From: Humibacillus xanthopallidus
GTDB taxonomy: Bacteria > Actinomycetota > Actinomycetes > Actinomycetales > Dermatophilaceae
NCBI RefSeq assembly: GCF_006716675.1
Contig: NZ_VFPM01000002.1
Location: forward strand, 434,001-498,000
DNA length: 64,000 bases
Direction: 5' to 3'
A program made the translations under genes and the position numbers. Positions within the stretch are counted from its first letter, which is position 1. Each line of letters starts with the position of its first letter. The notes under the pieces were generated by a model. That model saw only the letters and a program-made list of their open reading frames with translations, did no database searches and was not told the origin of the DNA. Positions 30,060-39,079 of this stretch are shown here, piece by piece.

Positions 30060-31172
30060 CTAGCTCCCCGGGCGCCCGCCGAGCGGCATCCGGGCCGTGA
30101 ACGTCGCGCCACGGCCACGACCCTCGGACCGCGCCGTCAGGTCGCCGCCGTGGGCCCGCATGATCCCCCGGGCGACGGTCAGCCCGATGCCCGACCCCGT
30201 GTCGCCCTCGGCCACGCGCCGACCGGGCACGCGGTAGAACCGCTCGAACACCCGCTCGACATCTGCGGCGTCGAGGCCCTCACCGGTGTCGCTGACCTCG
30301 ACGAGCCCGTCTCCGCGCTCGGCGCGGCACTGCACGTGCAGCTCACCACCGGACGGGGTGGCCCGGATGGCGTTGCCGAGCAGGTTCGTCACGACCTGCG
30401 AGATGCGGTCGGCGTCGGCACGGACGACGACGGGCTCGCCTCCGGCCTCCACCACGAGACGCAGCCCGGAGTCCTCGGCCTGGGGGCGGAGGCGTTCGGC
30501 GGCTGCGCGGGTGATGGAGCCGAGATCGACCTCCCGCAGCTCGAGCCCCAGCCGGCCCTCCTCCGCCCGTGACAGGGCCGACAGGTCGTCAGAGAGGCGC
30601 CGAAGTCGTCGCACCTCGTCGCTCACCCGGCCCAGCTCGTCGGCCCCGGCCGGCATGACACCATCGATCATCGCCTCGACGTAGCCGTCGATGACGGTGA
30701 GCGGCGTGCGCATCTCGTGCGCCACCTCGCCGAGCAGCCGCACCCGTCGCGCCTCGGTCTCCGCGAGGCCGCGGCCGAGGGTGTTGACGTCGGTGGCGAG
30801 CTCTGCCAGCTCCGTCTCGTGGGGGACCGGCACGGGCACGGCATACCTGCCCTGCGCCATCTCACGCGTCGCGGCGCGCACCGCGGCGAGCGGGCGGACG
30901 AGGCGGTATGCCGCGAACGTGCCGAACACCGCCGCGGCCACTGCGCCCACGAGCGCCCCGACGAGCAAGGCGCCCGAGACGGCGTCCGCGAACTGCTGCC
31001 GCAGCGTGCCGGGGCCCTGGCCGCCGCTGCCCATGCCGCCCATCCCGCTCATCCGCATGCTCTCGTCGAAGAGCGCGGGCGCGAGCTGGCGGACGATGAC
31101 GAAGGTCGCGGCCGCGCCGAGGACGGCGACGAGCAGGTGCGAGATCACGAGGCGCACGTCGAGGCGGTTCAC
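30060..31172 (-). CDS. Sensor histidine kinase of a two-component system
   Basis: A 370-residue membrane kinase. Two transmembrane helices (about 7-29 and 66-88) flank a short extracytoplasmic loop that is Met/Gly-rich (MRMSGMGGMGSGG, residues 39-51). A HAMP linker follows, then the phosphorylated His152 in GEVAHEMRTPLTV and the ATP domain (N-box NLLGNAIRATPSGG, G1 DTGEG, F-box ERFYR, G2 GSGIGLT). The layout resembles BaeS. The Met-rich loop suggests a metal such as Cu(I)/Ag(I) as signal, which is inference. The GTG start overlaps the response-regulator gene by four bases. Confidence 0.9.
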   Translation of the reverse strand: MNRLDVRLVISHLLVAVLGAAATFVIVRQLAPALFDESMRMSGMGGMGSGGQGPGTLRQQFADAVSGALLVGALVGAVAAAVFGTFAAYRLVRPLAAVRAATREMAQGRYAVPVPVPHETELAELATDVNTLGRGLAETEARRVRLLGEVAHEMRTPLTVIDGYVEAMIDGVMPAGADELGRVSDEVRRLRRLSDDLSALSRAEEGRLGLELREVDLGSITRAAAERLRPQAEDSGLRLVVEAGGEPVVVRADADRISQVVTNLLGNAIRATPSGGELHVQCRAERGDGLVEVSDTGEGLDAADVERVFERFYRVPGRRVAEGDTGSGIGLTVARGIMRAHGGDLTARSEGRGRGATFTARMPLGGRPGS

Positions 31173-31894
31173 GACGTCACCCGCGCCGGGTCGAGGAGGA
31201 ACTTGTAGCCGACCCCGCGGACGGTGCCGATGACGCGCGGCGAGGCGGCATCGTCACCGAGGGCCTTGCGCATGCTGCGGATGTGCACGTCGACCACCCT
31301 CTCGTCACCGTAGAAGTCGTAGCCCCAGACCTTTTCGAGCAGCTGGGCGCGGGAGAAGACCCGCCCGGGAGAGCTCGCGAGGGCGATGAGCAGGTCGAGC
31401 TCCAGCGTCGACAGCGGCACCGGCACGTCTCCCGCCGAGACCTCCCGGCGCTCCGGGTCGATGACGAGCCCGTCGAAGCGGAGCACCGGGTCATCCGGCG
31501 TCGCGGTGCCCTGCGGCCCGTCCGGCCCGACCCGGCGCAGCACCGTCTTCACCCGGGCGACGACCTCGCGGGGGCTGAACGGCTTGGTGACGTAGTCGTC
31601 GGCACCGACGCCGAGGCCGACGAGCTTGTCAACCTCCTCGGCGCGTGCTGTGACGAGGATGACCGGCAGCTGCGACTGCTGCCGGATGGTGCGCAGCACC
31701 TCGAGCCCGTCGACGTCGGGCAGCCCGACGTCGAGGAGCACGAGGTCCGGTGCGCCCCGTGAGCCGGTCGCGTGCCGAAGCGCATCACGGCCGGAGCCGC
31801 ACTCGACGACCTCGAAGCCGTCAGCCTCGAGATAGGCCCGCAGCACCGTGCGGATCTGCGGCTCGTCGTCGACGACGAGGATGCGTCGTGCCAC
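31169..31894 (-). CDS. OmpR-family response regulator
   Basis: A 241-residue DNA-binding regulator. The receiver has the acidic pair at residues 9-11, the phosphoacceptor Asp55 (LVLLDVGLPD) and the conserved Lys in YVTKPFS. The C-terminal winged helix ends VVDVHIRSMRKALGDD and GTVRGVGYKF. GGAGGTGA precedes the GTG start. It is the partner of the kinase that follows. An IS110-family element begins within about 100 bp upstream of this start, so the original promoter may have been separated or replaced. Confidence 0.92.
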   Translation of the reverse strand: MARRILVVDDEPQIRTVLRAYLEADGFEVVECGSGRDALRHATGSRGAPDLVLLDVGLPDVDGLEVLRTIRQQSQLPVILVTARAEEVDKLVGLGVGADDYVTKPFSPREVVARVKTVLRRVGPDGPQGTATPDDPVLRFDGLVIDPERREVSAGDVPVPLSTLELDLLIALASSPGRVFSRAQLLEKVWGYDFYGDERVVDVHIRSMRKALGDDAASPRVIGTVRGVGYKFLLDPARVTS

Positions 31895-31929
31895 CGGTCA
31901 CCTCCACGGCTCGGGCTCGAACCCAGCCT

Positions 31930-33430
31930 AATGGGGGTGTTGTTCTCCCTCTTTCGACGTGTGATCGGGGGTGGGAGGCTGTTTGGCCGAGCCGTTGGTC
32001 GGTGAACACCACCTCAGCCTGAGGCGCTGATCTCTACGCCTAGATCGTGTCCCGACCGGCGGGGAGGTCGCCCGACGAGTGCTGATGGGATGTCGTGCCC
32101 CCAGCGGTGGTGAGCACTGATCCATTAGGTCGCTACCGGGGCGATCCCGGCTCAGTGTCCGCAGTGTGTCGATCGAGGTGAAGGAGGTGGTCGCGTTGAT
32201 CTTCGTCGGCAACGACTGGGCCGAGGATCACCACGACGTCCATGTCATGAACGAGGCGGGCAGCAAGCTTGCCGCCCGGCGACTACCCGAGGGCGTGGCT
32301 GGGGTCAGCGCCTTTCACGCGCTGCTCGCCGAGCACGCCGGTGACCCGCACGAGGTGGCCGTCGGAATCGAGACCGACCACGGGCTGTGGGTCGCGTCGC
32401 TGGTCGCGGCCGGGTACCGGGTGTACGCGGTCAACCCCAAGGCGGTGGCCCGCTACCGCGACCGGCACCACGTCGGCGGCGGCAAGTCCGACCCCGGGGA
32501 CGCGAAGGTCCTGGCCGACCTGGTCCGCACCGACGCGCACAACCATCGCGTCGTGGCCGGCGACAGCGACCAGGTGCAGGCCATCAAGGTCCTGGCCCGT
32601 GCCCAGCAGTCGATGGTGTGGCTGCGCAGCCGGGAGACCAACCGGCTGCGGAACGCGCTGCGGGAGTTCTACCCCGCGGCGATGACAGCGTTTCAGGACC
32701 TGCACGACCACGACGCCCTCGCGGTCCTGACCCGGGCCCCAGATCCTGACAGGGCGGCCCGGCTGACCCGCTCCCAGCTCACAGCGGCCCTGCGCGCTGG
32801 CGGCCGACGACGCAACCTGCACACCACCACCGAGCGGATCCACGCGGTGCTGCACACCCAGCAGCTGCACGCACCCGAGGCGACAGCAGCCGCGTACGCG
32901 AGCGTGGTCACCGCCCAGGTCGGGGTCATCACCGCGATCAACACCCAGCTCGCCCAGCTCGAGGCGCAGCTGGAAGCCACTTTTGAGCAGCACCCGGACG
33001 CCGACATCCTTCTCTCGCTGCCAGGCCTGAGTGACGTCCTCGGCGCCCGGGTGCTCGGCGAGTTCGGAGACGACCCCGAACGCTTCACCGACACCAAGTC
33101 TCGCAGGAACTACGCCGGGACCTCCCCGATCACGATCGCCTCAGGCAAGAAACGCGCGGTCCTGGCCCGACACGCCCGCAACACTCGCCTGTACGACGCA
33201 CTCGACCAGTGGGCCTTCTGCTCCCTCAAGCCCAGCCCAGGAGCCCGCGCCTACTACGACCAACGCCGCGCCGCAGGCGACACCCACCACCAAGCCCTAC
33301 GCGCCCTGGCCAACCGATGGGTCGGCATCCTGCACGGCTGCCTCAAACACCGAACCCCCTACGACGAACACACCGCATGGGCACACCGCCAACCCGTCGC
33401 CGCTTGACACGCCACGACGCTGGGATATCT
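31930..33430 (+). mobile_element. IS110-family insertion sequence (ends approximate)
   Basis: The element carries one IS110-type transposase gene with about 200 bp of non-coding DNA on its left, the usual layout in this family, whose left-end non-coding RNA guides target choice. IS110 elements often lack terminal inverted repeats and target duplications, and I see none, so the borders are only bracketed by the flanking genes (after 31894 and before 33494). The element lies between the two-component system and the CHAT/caspase operon. Confidence 0.6.
32166..33407 (+). CDS. IS110-family transposase (DEDD)
   Basis: A 413-residue recombinase. The N-terminal RuvC-like DEDD domain shows GNDWAEDHHDVHV, VGIETDHGLWV and KSDPGDAKVLADLVRT, giving the four acidic residues. 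The C-terminal half has the transposase_20 domain with LLSLPGLSDVLGARVLGEFG, NYAGTSPITIASGKK and the catalytic Ser region. It appears complete. The start is uncertain: GTG 32166, GTG 32178 and TTG 32196, the last with AAGGAGG eight bases upstream, are all in frame. Codon use near the 3' end is richer in C/A-ending codons than the neighbours. Confidence 0.93.
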   Translation: MSIEVKEVVALIFVGNDWAEDHHDVHVMNEAGSKLAARRLPEGVAGVSAFHALLAEHAGDPHEVAVGIETDHGLWVASLVAAGYRVYAVNPKAVARYRDRHHVGGGKSDPGDAKVLADLVRTDAHNHRVVAGDSDQVQAIKVLARAQQSMVWLRSRETNRLRNALREFYPAAMTAFQDLHDHDALAVLTRAPDPDRAARLTRSQLTAALRAGGRRRNLHTTTERIHAVLHTQQLHAPEATAAAYASVVTAQVGVITAINTQLAQLEAQLEATFEQHPDADILLSLPGLSDVLGARVLGEFGDDPERFTDTKSRRNYAGTSPITIASGKKRAVLARHARNTRLYDALDQWAFCSLKPSPGARAYYDQRRAAGDTHHQALRALANRWVGILHGCLKHRTPYDEHTAWAHRQPVAA

Positions 33431-33493
33431 AGGAGCAACCGGTGCGGCGGGTGCGCCCGGGAGGCCCTTGTGGGCCCCGGCCTTCGTCGCGTG

Positions 33494-36400
33494 TCAGGAG
33501 GTGAGGTCGGCGAGGACCGCGAGGGTCTCCGGGTTCTCGAAGAAGCTCACGTGGTCGGTTGCGACGGTGTGGAGCACTGGGGCGGGGTTGCGCCCCGCCG
33601 GCAGCGTCGAGGCGCTCTTCACCGACACGGCGAGGTCGTTGGGCTGGTCGAAGAAGACGAGGTCGACGACCTCACTGCCGATCCGTGAGGGGGAGAGGCG
33701 GGCCATGAGCCTCGCGACGCGCCCGGTCGGCACACCCTCCGCCGAGGGGGCGAGTGAACGGTTGCCGACGATGACGTCGTAGCGCGCACTCGGGTCAGGA
33801 GCTGCGGCAAGCCGCTTGAGGAACGCGGACTGCGCCTGCATCTCGTCGAGGGCGGTGTCGACCTTCTCGACGGCGCCGAGCAGCGCCGCCAGTGCCGTGA
33901 CGGGCCACGCCACCGGGATGAAGCCGTTGGCGAGCAAGGCGATCGCCGCCGTCGCCCAGCGCTGCACCGACGGCCACGGCGAGCCGGCGTTCGGGGTGCC
34001 CAGGGTGATGAGGTGGGTGACGTCCACCCCTCCGTCGATCTCGACGAGGTGGCGACTGACGAGCCCGCCCATCGAGTGGGCGACGACGTCGAGACGCTTG
34101 CCGTGACCGCTCGCGAGCCCGACGTCGCGCAGCATGGATCGCAACGACGCCGCATTCTCCTCGATCGGGGTGTCGAGGTTCTCGTAGTCGAACGCGAGGA
34201 CGACGTCGTAGCGATCGCCGATGGGTGCGACCGCCCCGCTGACGCGAGAGCTCCTCACCATGCCCTCGGTGTCACCGATGATCCCGTGCACGTAGAGCAC
34301 GACGGCATCGGCAGCCTGCACCGCGTGCTTCACGGCGGAGGGCTCCGACTCGTAGGTGACGGAGCCGTCGCCGTCCACGGTCGCCATGCGCAGCAGCGGG
34401 TAGGCGGGCGGCAGCCCGAGAGCCGTGCCGACGAGCTTGCGGAAGAGGATGCGGATCGACCCCGTCAGGCTGCGCTGGGTCGACACGGGGTCGCTCAGGC
34501 GCTGGAGGACGACCTCCGTGCCGTTGCCCGACCGCCGGGCGAAGCCGAGCGGCACGTAGAACTCGCCGTCCCACGCCAGTGGCAGCACGTGGGCGTCGGG
34601 GTCGAGCGGCCGGTCGAGGTGCAGCACGAGGGGCTGCGCGGCCGTGACGGCGGCAGGGTCAGCGCCCCCGTCGAGGGTGAGGACGAGAGCGTCAGCCTGC
34701 GACTCGTCTCCTCGGGTGGAGATGAGCCCGAAGGGTGTGGTGCCGGCCTCCTGGAGAGGGCCGGGCACGGGAGCGGTCGAGAGGTCCCGGGTCGCGTCGG
34801 GCGCCCCCGAGAGCTGGACCGTCGCGCGGAGGCTGGGGTGCGGAGCGATGCGGACGCCCGGGGCCACCTCCACCTGGCGGTCGGACCTGATCGCGACACC
34901 GGGGCGCGGCCGCACGGCGACGACCTGGATGTCGACCGTGAACCAGTCGGCTCTCGAGTCGCCGGAGCCGACCGGCTTGGCCCGGCGGGTGCCGACGTGG
35001 TCGAGGAGGCGGTCGAGGCTCGACATCGGGCCGGCCCCCCGCACGGTGCTCCCGCCACGCAGGGGTGCAGATACCTCGAGGTCGAGCTGCGCCAGCGTCC
35101 GGGGGTCGAACTCGTCCGTGCTGACGATGAGCTTCAGCAGGTCCGTGACCTCGGTGACGCCGGCATCCCACAGCTCGTCGGGGACGCTGGTCTCGAGCTC
35201 GATGGGATGGCTCTGGCCCTTCCCGAGCTCCATCGACCCGGCCGCGATCGCGTCGGCAAAGATCCCGAAGGTGTCGGTGAGGTCGAGCAGCGCGACCCAG
35301 AGCGGGCGCTGGGACGTGTTGGTGAGGGTGACGGTGAACGGACGTGGCTGCTGGTGCCCGGAGCCGTCCGTGGCGTAGTCGAAGCGCCACAGCCCGTCCA
35401 CCTCGGCGAACGGCTCCTCACCGGGTGCGGTCTGCGCCTCGACGGTGACTGCCACGGTGTCGCGGGGAAGGTGGGTGCCCGGGTTGCGCAGGTCGGCCAC
35501 GCGCTGCCAGGCGGCGATGTGCTCGAGCACTCCGATGGCTTCGTCCGGAGTGCCGGCCCGGGGGCACAGGTCGCGCTCGCTGGCAACGCGGCTGATGGCG
35601 TAGCCGGAGCCGTCCGGCGTGACCTGGACCTGCGCCTGCTCGCCCGACTCCGGGTCGGCCTCGGCGACGAGCAGCGGTCCGTGCTCGTCGCGGTCCGCGA
35701 GGGCTGCTCGGAGCGCCTCCGTGCCGGGGCCTGGGTCGAGGCGAGACAGGAGCGGTGGCAGGGGGGTGGCCGTCACCACGGCCCGGTAGCTGCGTGCCGG
35801 GTCGAGCTCACCGGTGGTGAGCGTGAGGGTGGCGTCGGCCGACCGTGCCGCCGTGACGGCCCCGGTGGCGACGACGGCGTCGTGGCTGTCCGTGATCGTG
35901 ACCAGCGTCTGCTCGTCGCGCACGGGGGCGGCGAGCCCGTGCATCGCGCCGCCGTCGACGGTCCAGTTCCGGCCGTCGTGGGTCACGACGAAGTAGCGGG
36001 GCGTCGCCCTGACGGCGCCCCCGAGGAAGGGGCGGTCGAGATCGTCGGTCGACGTGGTCTCGAGCTGCGGCGACTGGTAGCGCACCGTCCGGCGCACCTG
36101 GGCACTGACCTGGCGGTGGATCTCACGGTAGGTGAGGGCGTCACCCGCGGTGCTCAGGGCGACTTCGAGGGCGGCAGACATCGCACCGCGATGGGCACCG
36201 CCCTGCACGACCTCCTTCGACGTCTCGTTGGCGCGACAGCCGGTGAGCAGGACGTGGGGGGCGTCTGGCATCGTCCAGCCACTGTCGCCGAGGGCATCCC
36301 GCTCCGGCAGCCGCGACCCCACGAGCTCGTCGACGTGGTCGCGGTCGAACAGGAAGCTCTCGAGGGGGCGCGGCCGCCGGTCGGTCGGCGCCTGTCGACC

Positions 36401-36925
36401 CGCCAGGCCGTCCTCGAGCGGGGCGCGGGTGCCGCTGCCGGAGTGACAGCAGTCGAGGACGATGACGACGTGCGGATCGGAGGCCGCCACCTCGGCGATC
36501 AGCACGGACAGCTCCTTGTCCGCGAGGTCCCACTGCCCCTCCGTCCTGCTGTCGTGCAGCACCAGGGTCTCGTCGAGGTGGTCCGGCTCGAGGTGCCACC
36601 ACTGCTCGGGAGCAGGCTCCTGGGACCCGTGGCCGCTGTAGTAGAAGAGCGCCACGTCGTCCGCGGTGGCTTGGGTCAGGTGATCGCGGAAGCCGGCGAT
36701 GACGGCTGCACGGGTCGCCTCCTCGTCGACGAGGGTGCGGACGTGCAGGGCGTGGCCGCTGTCGCTCACCCGGGCGGTGAGCAGCGCCTCGATGGCCTCG
36801 ATGTCGTTGCGGCAGCCGCTCAGCGCCGGCACGGGTGCGGGGTAGGCATCGATGCCGACGAGCAGGGCGTAGACGTTGCGCTTCGCAGCCGCAGGCGCAG
36901 GCGTGGGCGTGGCCGTGGGTGTCAT
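33494..36925 (-). CDS. Caspase-like protease fused to a C-terminal alpha/beta-hydrolase
   Basis: A 1143-residue three-part protein. Residues about 16-270 form a caspase (peptidase C14) domain with LLVGIDAYPA, the catalytic His99 in FYYSGHGSQ and catalytic Cys160 in VLDCCHSG. Residues about 280-860 have no clear enzyme motif and look like beta-rich domains. Residues about 870-1143 form an alpha/beta-hydrolase with VLYVHGIIGDTEG, nucleophile Ser951 in VVAHSMGGLVSRH and ITLGTPNAGS, as in PGAP1-like lipases/esterases. There is no signal peptide. It is the last gene of the CHAT operon, 75 bp after the CHAT protease gene. A protease-activated lipase effector is plausible. Confidence 0.88.
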   Translation of the reverse strand: MTPTATPTPAPAAAKRNVYALLVGIDAYPAPVPALSGCRNDIEAIEALLTARVSDSGHALHVRTLVDEEATRAAVIAGFRDHLTQATADDVALFYYSGHGSQEPAPEQWWHLEPDHLDETLVLHDSRTEGQWDLADKELSVLIAEVAASDPHVVIVLDCCHSGSGTRAPLEDGLAGRQAPTDRRPRPLESFLFDRDHVDELVGSRLPERDALGDSGWTMPDAPHVLLTGCRANETSKEVVQGGAHRGAMSAALEVALSTAGDALTYREIHRQVSAQVRRTVRYQSPQLETTSTDDLDRPFLGGAVRATPRYFVVTHDGRNWTVDGGAMHGLAAPVRDEQTLVTITDSHDAVVATGAVTAARSADATLTLTTGELDPARSYRAVVTATPLPPLLSRLDPGPGTEALRAALADRDEHGPLLVAEADPESGEQAQVQVTPDGSGYAISRVASERDLCPRAGTPDEAIGVLEHIAAWQRVADLRNPGTHLPRDTVAVTVEAQTAPGEEPFAEVDGLWRFDYATDGSGHQQPRPFTVTLTNTSQRPLWVALLDLTDTFGIFADAIAAGSMELGKGQSHPIELETSVPDELWDAGVTEVTDLLKLIVSTDEFDPRTLAQLDLEVSAPLRGGSTVRGAGPMSSLDRLLDHVGTRRAKPVGSGDSRADWFTVDIQVVAVRPRPGVAIRSDRQVEVAPGVRIAPHPSLRATVQLSGAPDATRDLSTAPVPGPLQEAGTTPFGLISTRGDESQADALVLTLDGGADPAAVTAAQPLVLHLDRPLDPDAHVLPLAWDGEFYVPLGFARRSGNGTEVVLQRLSDPVSTQRSLTGSIRILFRKLVGTALGLPPAYPLLRMATVDGDGSVTYESEPSAVKHAVQAADAVVLYVHGIIGDTEGMVRSSRVSGAVAPIGDRYDVVLAFDYENLDTPIEENAASLRSMLRDVGLASGHGKRLDVVAHSMGGLVSRHLVEIDGGVDVTHLITLGTPNAGSPWPSVQRWATAAIALLANGFIPVAWPVTALAALLGAVEKVDTALDEMQAQSAFLKRLAAAPDPSARYDVIVGNRSLAPSAEGVPTGRVARLMARLSPSRIGSEVVDLVFFDQPNDLAVSVKSASTLPAGRNPAPVLHTVATDHVSFFENPETLAVLADLTS

Positions 36926-37000
36926 GACGTGCCTCCGAGTCGTGGCCGGGTGGCCGGTCGAGCAGCGATGTCGCGGCCGGGCGGTGTGCCCGGTCGTGTC

Positions 37001-39079
37001 CTAGGTCAGCCCTCCCGATGCCGCGAGCAGCGACGACGGGTCGCCGTACAGGGCGTAGGCCGCCCACGTCGTGCGGTCCTGCTGGCGGTCGTGGCTCATG
37101 ACGCGCGCCCGGCGCAGCGCCTCGCCGACGCGCTGGCGCTTCTCGATGAGCTGTCGGTAGAACTCGACGGCCAGGTCGGCGGCCGTGTCGTCGAAGACCG
37201 GCCAGAGGGAGCCGACGCAGGCCTGGGCTCCGCCGTAGACGAACGCGGATGCCAGCCCTTGGGCCTGGGCGACGGTTCCGCCGGTGGAGCGTCCCTGCGC
37301 CTGGGGCGCGGACTTGCTCGACTCGCAGGCGTTGAGGAAGACGACGGGATGGCCCTCGAGGAGGCGCTGGACGCGCTCGGCGCGGAAGTGCTCGCCGGTC
37401 GAGAGCAGCAGGTAGCTGAGCTCCGGGCGCCCGGCATCGAAGCCGGCGTGCCCGGCGTAGTGGATGAGGTCGTAGTCGCCGAGGCTCAGCTCGTCGGTCA
37501 ACCGGCTGGCCGTGACGTCGGACCCGGTGAGCTTGGTGACGATCGGCGCCGGCGACATCTCGGCGAGACGGGCCTCGATGTCGTTGATCTCCTTCTCGGC
37601 CTGCTGGAGCGGCTCACCGTGGACCGAGTGGACGAGCAGCACCGTCGTCTTGCGCCGCTCCACCGTCAAGGCGGCGTCGCGCGTACGCCGCGGGAAAGTC
37701 TGCTGAGCCGGCATACGAGCGAATGTCCTTTTGAGACACAGGAACTCGGTGCCGTCGTGCAGCAGCTCCCAGGGGAGCTCGGGGTTGTTGGACGTGATGG
37801 TGAGAGGGAACTCGTCCGTCTCGTCGATGATTCTCTGCATCGCGTCCGGGATGAGCAGGCTGTACATCCGTCGGCCGATGCGCTCGAGCCGTCCCGCGGT
37901 GTCGAGCTGGTCGAGGTGGTCGGTCGAGATGGCGCGGACGGGTGCCGCCCGCCGCACCGCCGGTGCCCCGACAGGGGCCGCGAGGCCCGCGGGAGCCGCG
38001 GGAGCCGCGGGGGCCTCGGGCGCCGCGGGGCCCTCCTGAGCCACCGGTGACGCCTGCACCGGGGCGTTGGTCGCGGCCGCCGCCGAGCGGATGCCCTGGA
38101 TCGAGCTCTCCGCGATCGTGTCGATGGTCTCCCTGAAGAGGTCCTGGTCGGTGAGGAGCACCTCGACGTCGTCGTAGAGGTTGCTCTCCTGGATCGTGCC
38201 GAAGTTCGGACGCCGCAGCAGCACCTTGTAGGGCACGCTGAGGTCGACGGTGGCCCCGGAGATGAGGAAGAGCTCGGTCCGCCGGGCCAGCTTGCTGTCG
38301 CGCAGCTCGGCGTCGCGGACCTTGCGCTCCAGCTCCGCGGTGTACGTCTCGAACTTCGCCGCGTCGACGTCGACCTGGTCGGGATCGACCTCGTCGGGGT
38401 GGCCGCGGGGCAGGGTGAGGCCCTTCTCGGCGAGCCGGCGCTTGGCGTGCTGGACGGCCACGGCCGCGGTGTCGTAGCGGCCCGACCTGAAGTCGAGGTC
38501 GCTCGTGCGGAACTTGCCCACGACGTCGAGGGCGAGCTCGGCCTCGGACTCGGCGTCGTCGTAGCGCAGCTCGCTCGCCCGCTCCACGACGTGGTGGAGT
38601 CGCTCGAAGTTGAGCTGGAGGCTCCGGTACTCCTCGGTGATGGACGCCGTGACGGTGTCGAGGGCGGCCTTGCGGGCGCGCAGCTGCTGCCGGGACGAGC
38701 GCGCGACGGTCCACTCGGGCTCGGCGAGCAGCCCCTCGAGGGTCGTCATGCAGGAGCGGCGATGACCGGCCGCGCCGGAGGCCATGCGGGCGATCTGGTC
38801 GTCCGCACGGGTGATGAGTGCCACGAGCGTGGTGATGAGCTCCTGCTCCCCGACCACCGACGTGAGGCGGGTCTGGGCCATCGCCTCCGTCAGCGTGCGC
38901 AGGTCCTCGACGAGCGCCCGGCAGTCGTTGAGCTGCCGGGTGGCCTCGGCGAGGCGGGCGACGGAGAGCGGCGCGGTGCGTGTGGACGCGGTATGCGTGG
39001 GGCGCGGGTCGTGTGACCGCGGGGATCCCGCCCCGCGGCTCACCGGCTGCTGGGCAGCAGTGTCGGCGGCCCGCTTCAC
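37001..39079 (-). CDS. CHAT-domain protease with long helical N-terminus
   Basis: A 692-residue cytosolic protein. Residues about 40-335 are charged helices, probably coiled-coil; residues about 343-382 are an Ala/Pro linker (EAPAAPAAPAGLAAP); residues about 400-692 form a CHAT (caspase HetF-associated TPR) domain with LPWELLHDG, catalytic His544 in IHYAGHAGF and catalytic Cys585 in FLNACESS, then AFVYGGAQACVGSLWPV. Both catalytic residues are intact. The GTG start at 39079 overlaps the stop of the pseudo-CHAT gene (GTGA), so the two are co-translated. It may be the activating protease for the caspase-hydrolase encoded next. Confidence 0.88.
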   Translation of the reverse strand: MKRAADTAAQQPVSRGAGSPRSHDPRPTHTASTRTAPLSVARLAEATRQLNDCRALVEDLRTLTEAMAQTRLTSVVGEQELITTLVALITRADDQIARMASGAAGHRRSCMTTLEGLLAEPEWTVARSSRQQLRARKAALDTVTASITEEYRSLQLNFERLHHVVERASELRYDDAESEAELALDVVGKFRTSDLDFRSGRYDTAAVAVQHAKRRLAEKGLTLPRGHPDEVDPDQVDVDAAKFETYTAELERKVRDAELRDSKLARRTELFLISGATVDLSVPYKVLLRRPNFGTIQESNLYDDVEVLLTDQDLFRETIDTIAESSIQGIRSAAAATNAPVQASPVAQEGPAAPEAPAAPAAPAGLAAPVGAPAVRRAAPVRAISTDHLDQLDTAGRLERIGRRMYSLLIPDAMQRIIDETDEFPLTITSNNPELPWELLHDGTEFLCLKRTFARMPAQQTFPRRTRDAALTVERRKTTVLLVHSVHGEPLQQAEKEINDIEARLAEMSPAPIVTKLTGSDVTASRLTDELSLGDYDLIHYAGHAGFDAGRPELSYLLLSTGEHFRAERVQRLLEGHPVVFLNACESSKSAPQAQGRSTGGTVAQAQGLASAFVYGGAQACVGSLWPVFDDTAADLAVEFYRQLIEKRQRVGEALRRARVMSHDRQQDRTTWAAYALYGDPSSLLAASGGLT

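Noticed and set aside
31930..33430. Terminal inverted repeats and target duplication of the IS element
   Set aside because: None could be found by eye on either side, which is normal for IS110; borders are therefore left approximate.
34013..38050. A plus-strand open frame of about 1345 codons antisense to the caspase-hydrolase and CHAT genes
   Set aside because: Its composition is the low-complexity Arg/Gly/Val pattern of the antisense of a GC-rich gene, it has no family motif, and both opposing genes have intact catalytic motifs.
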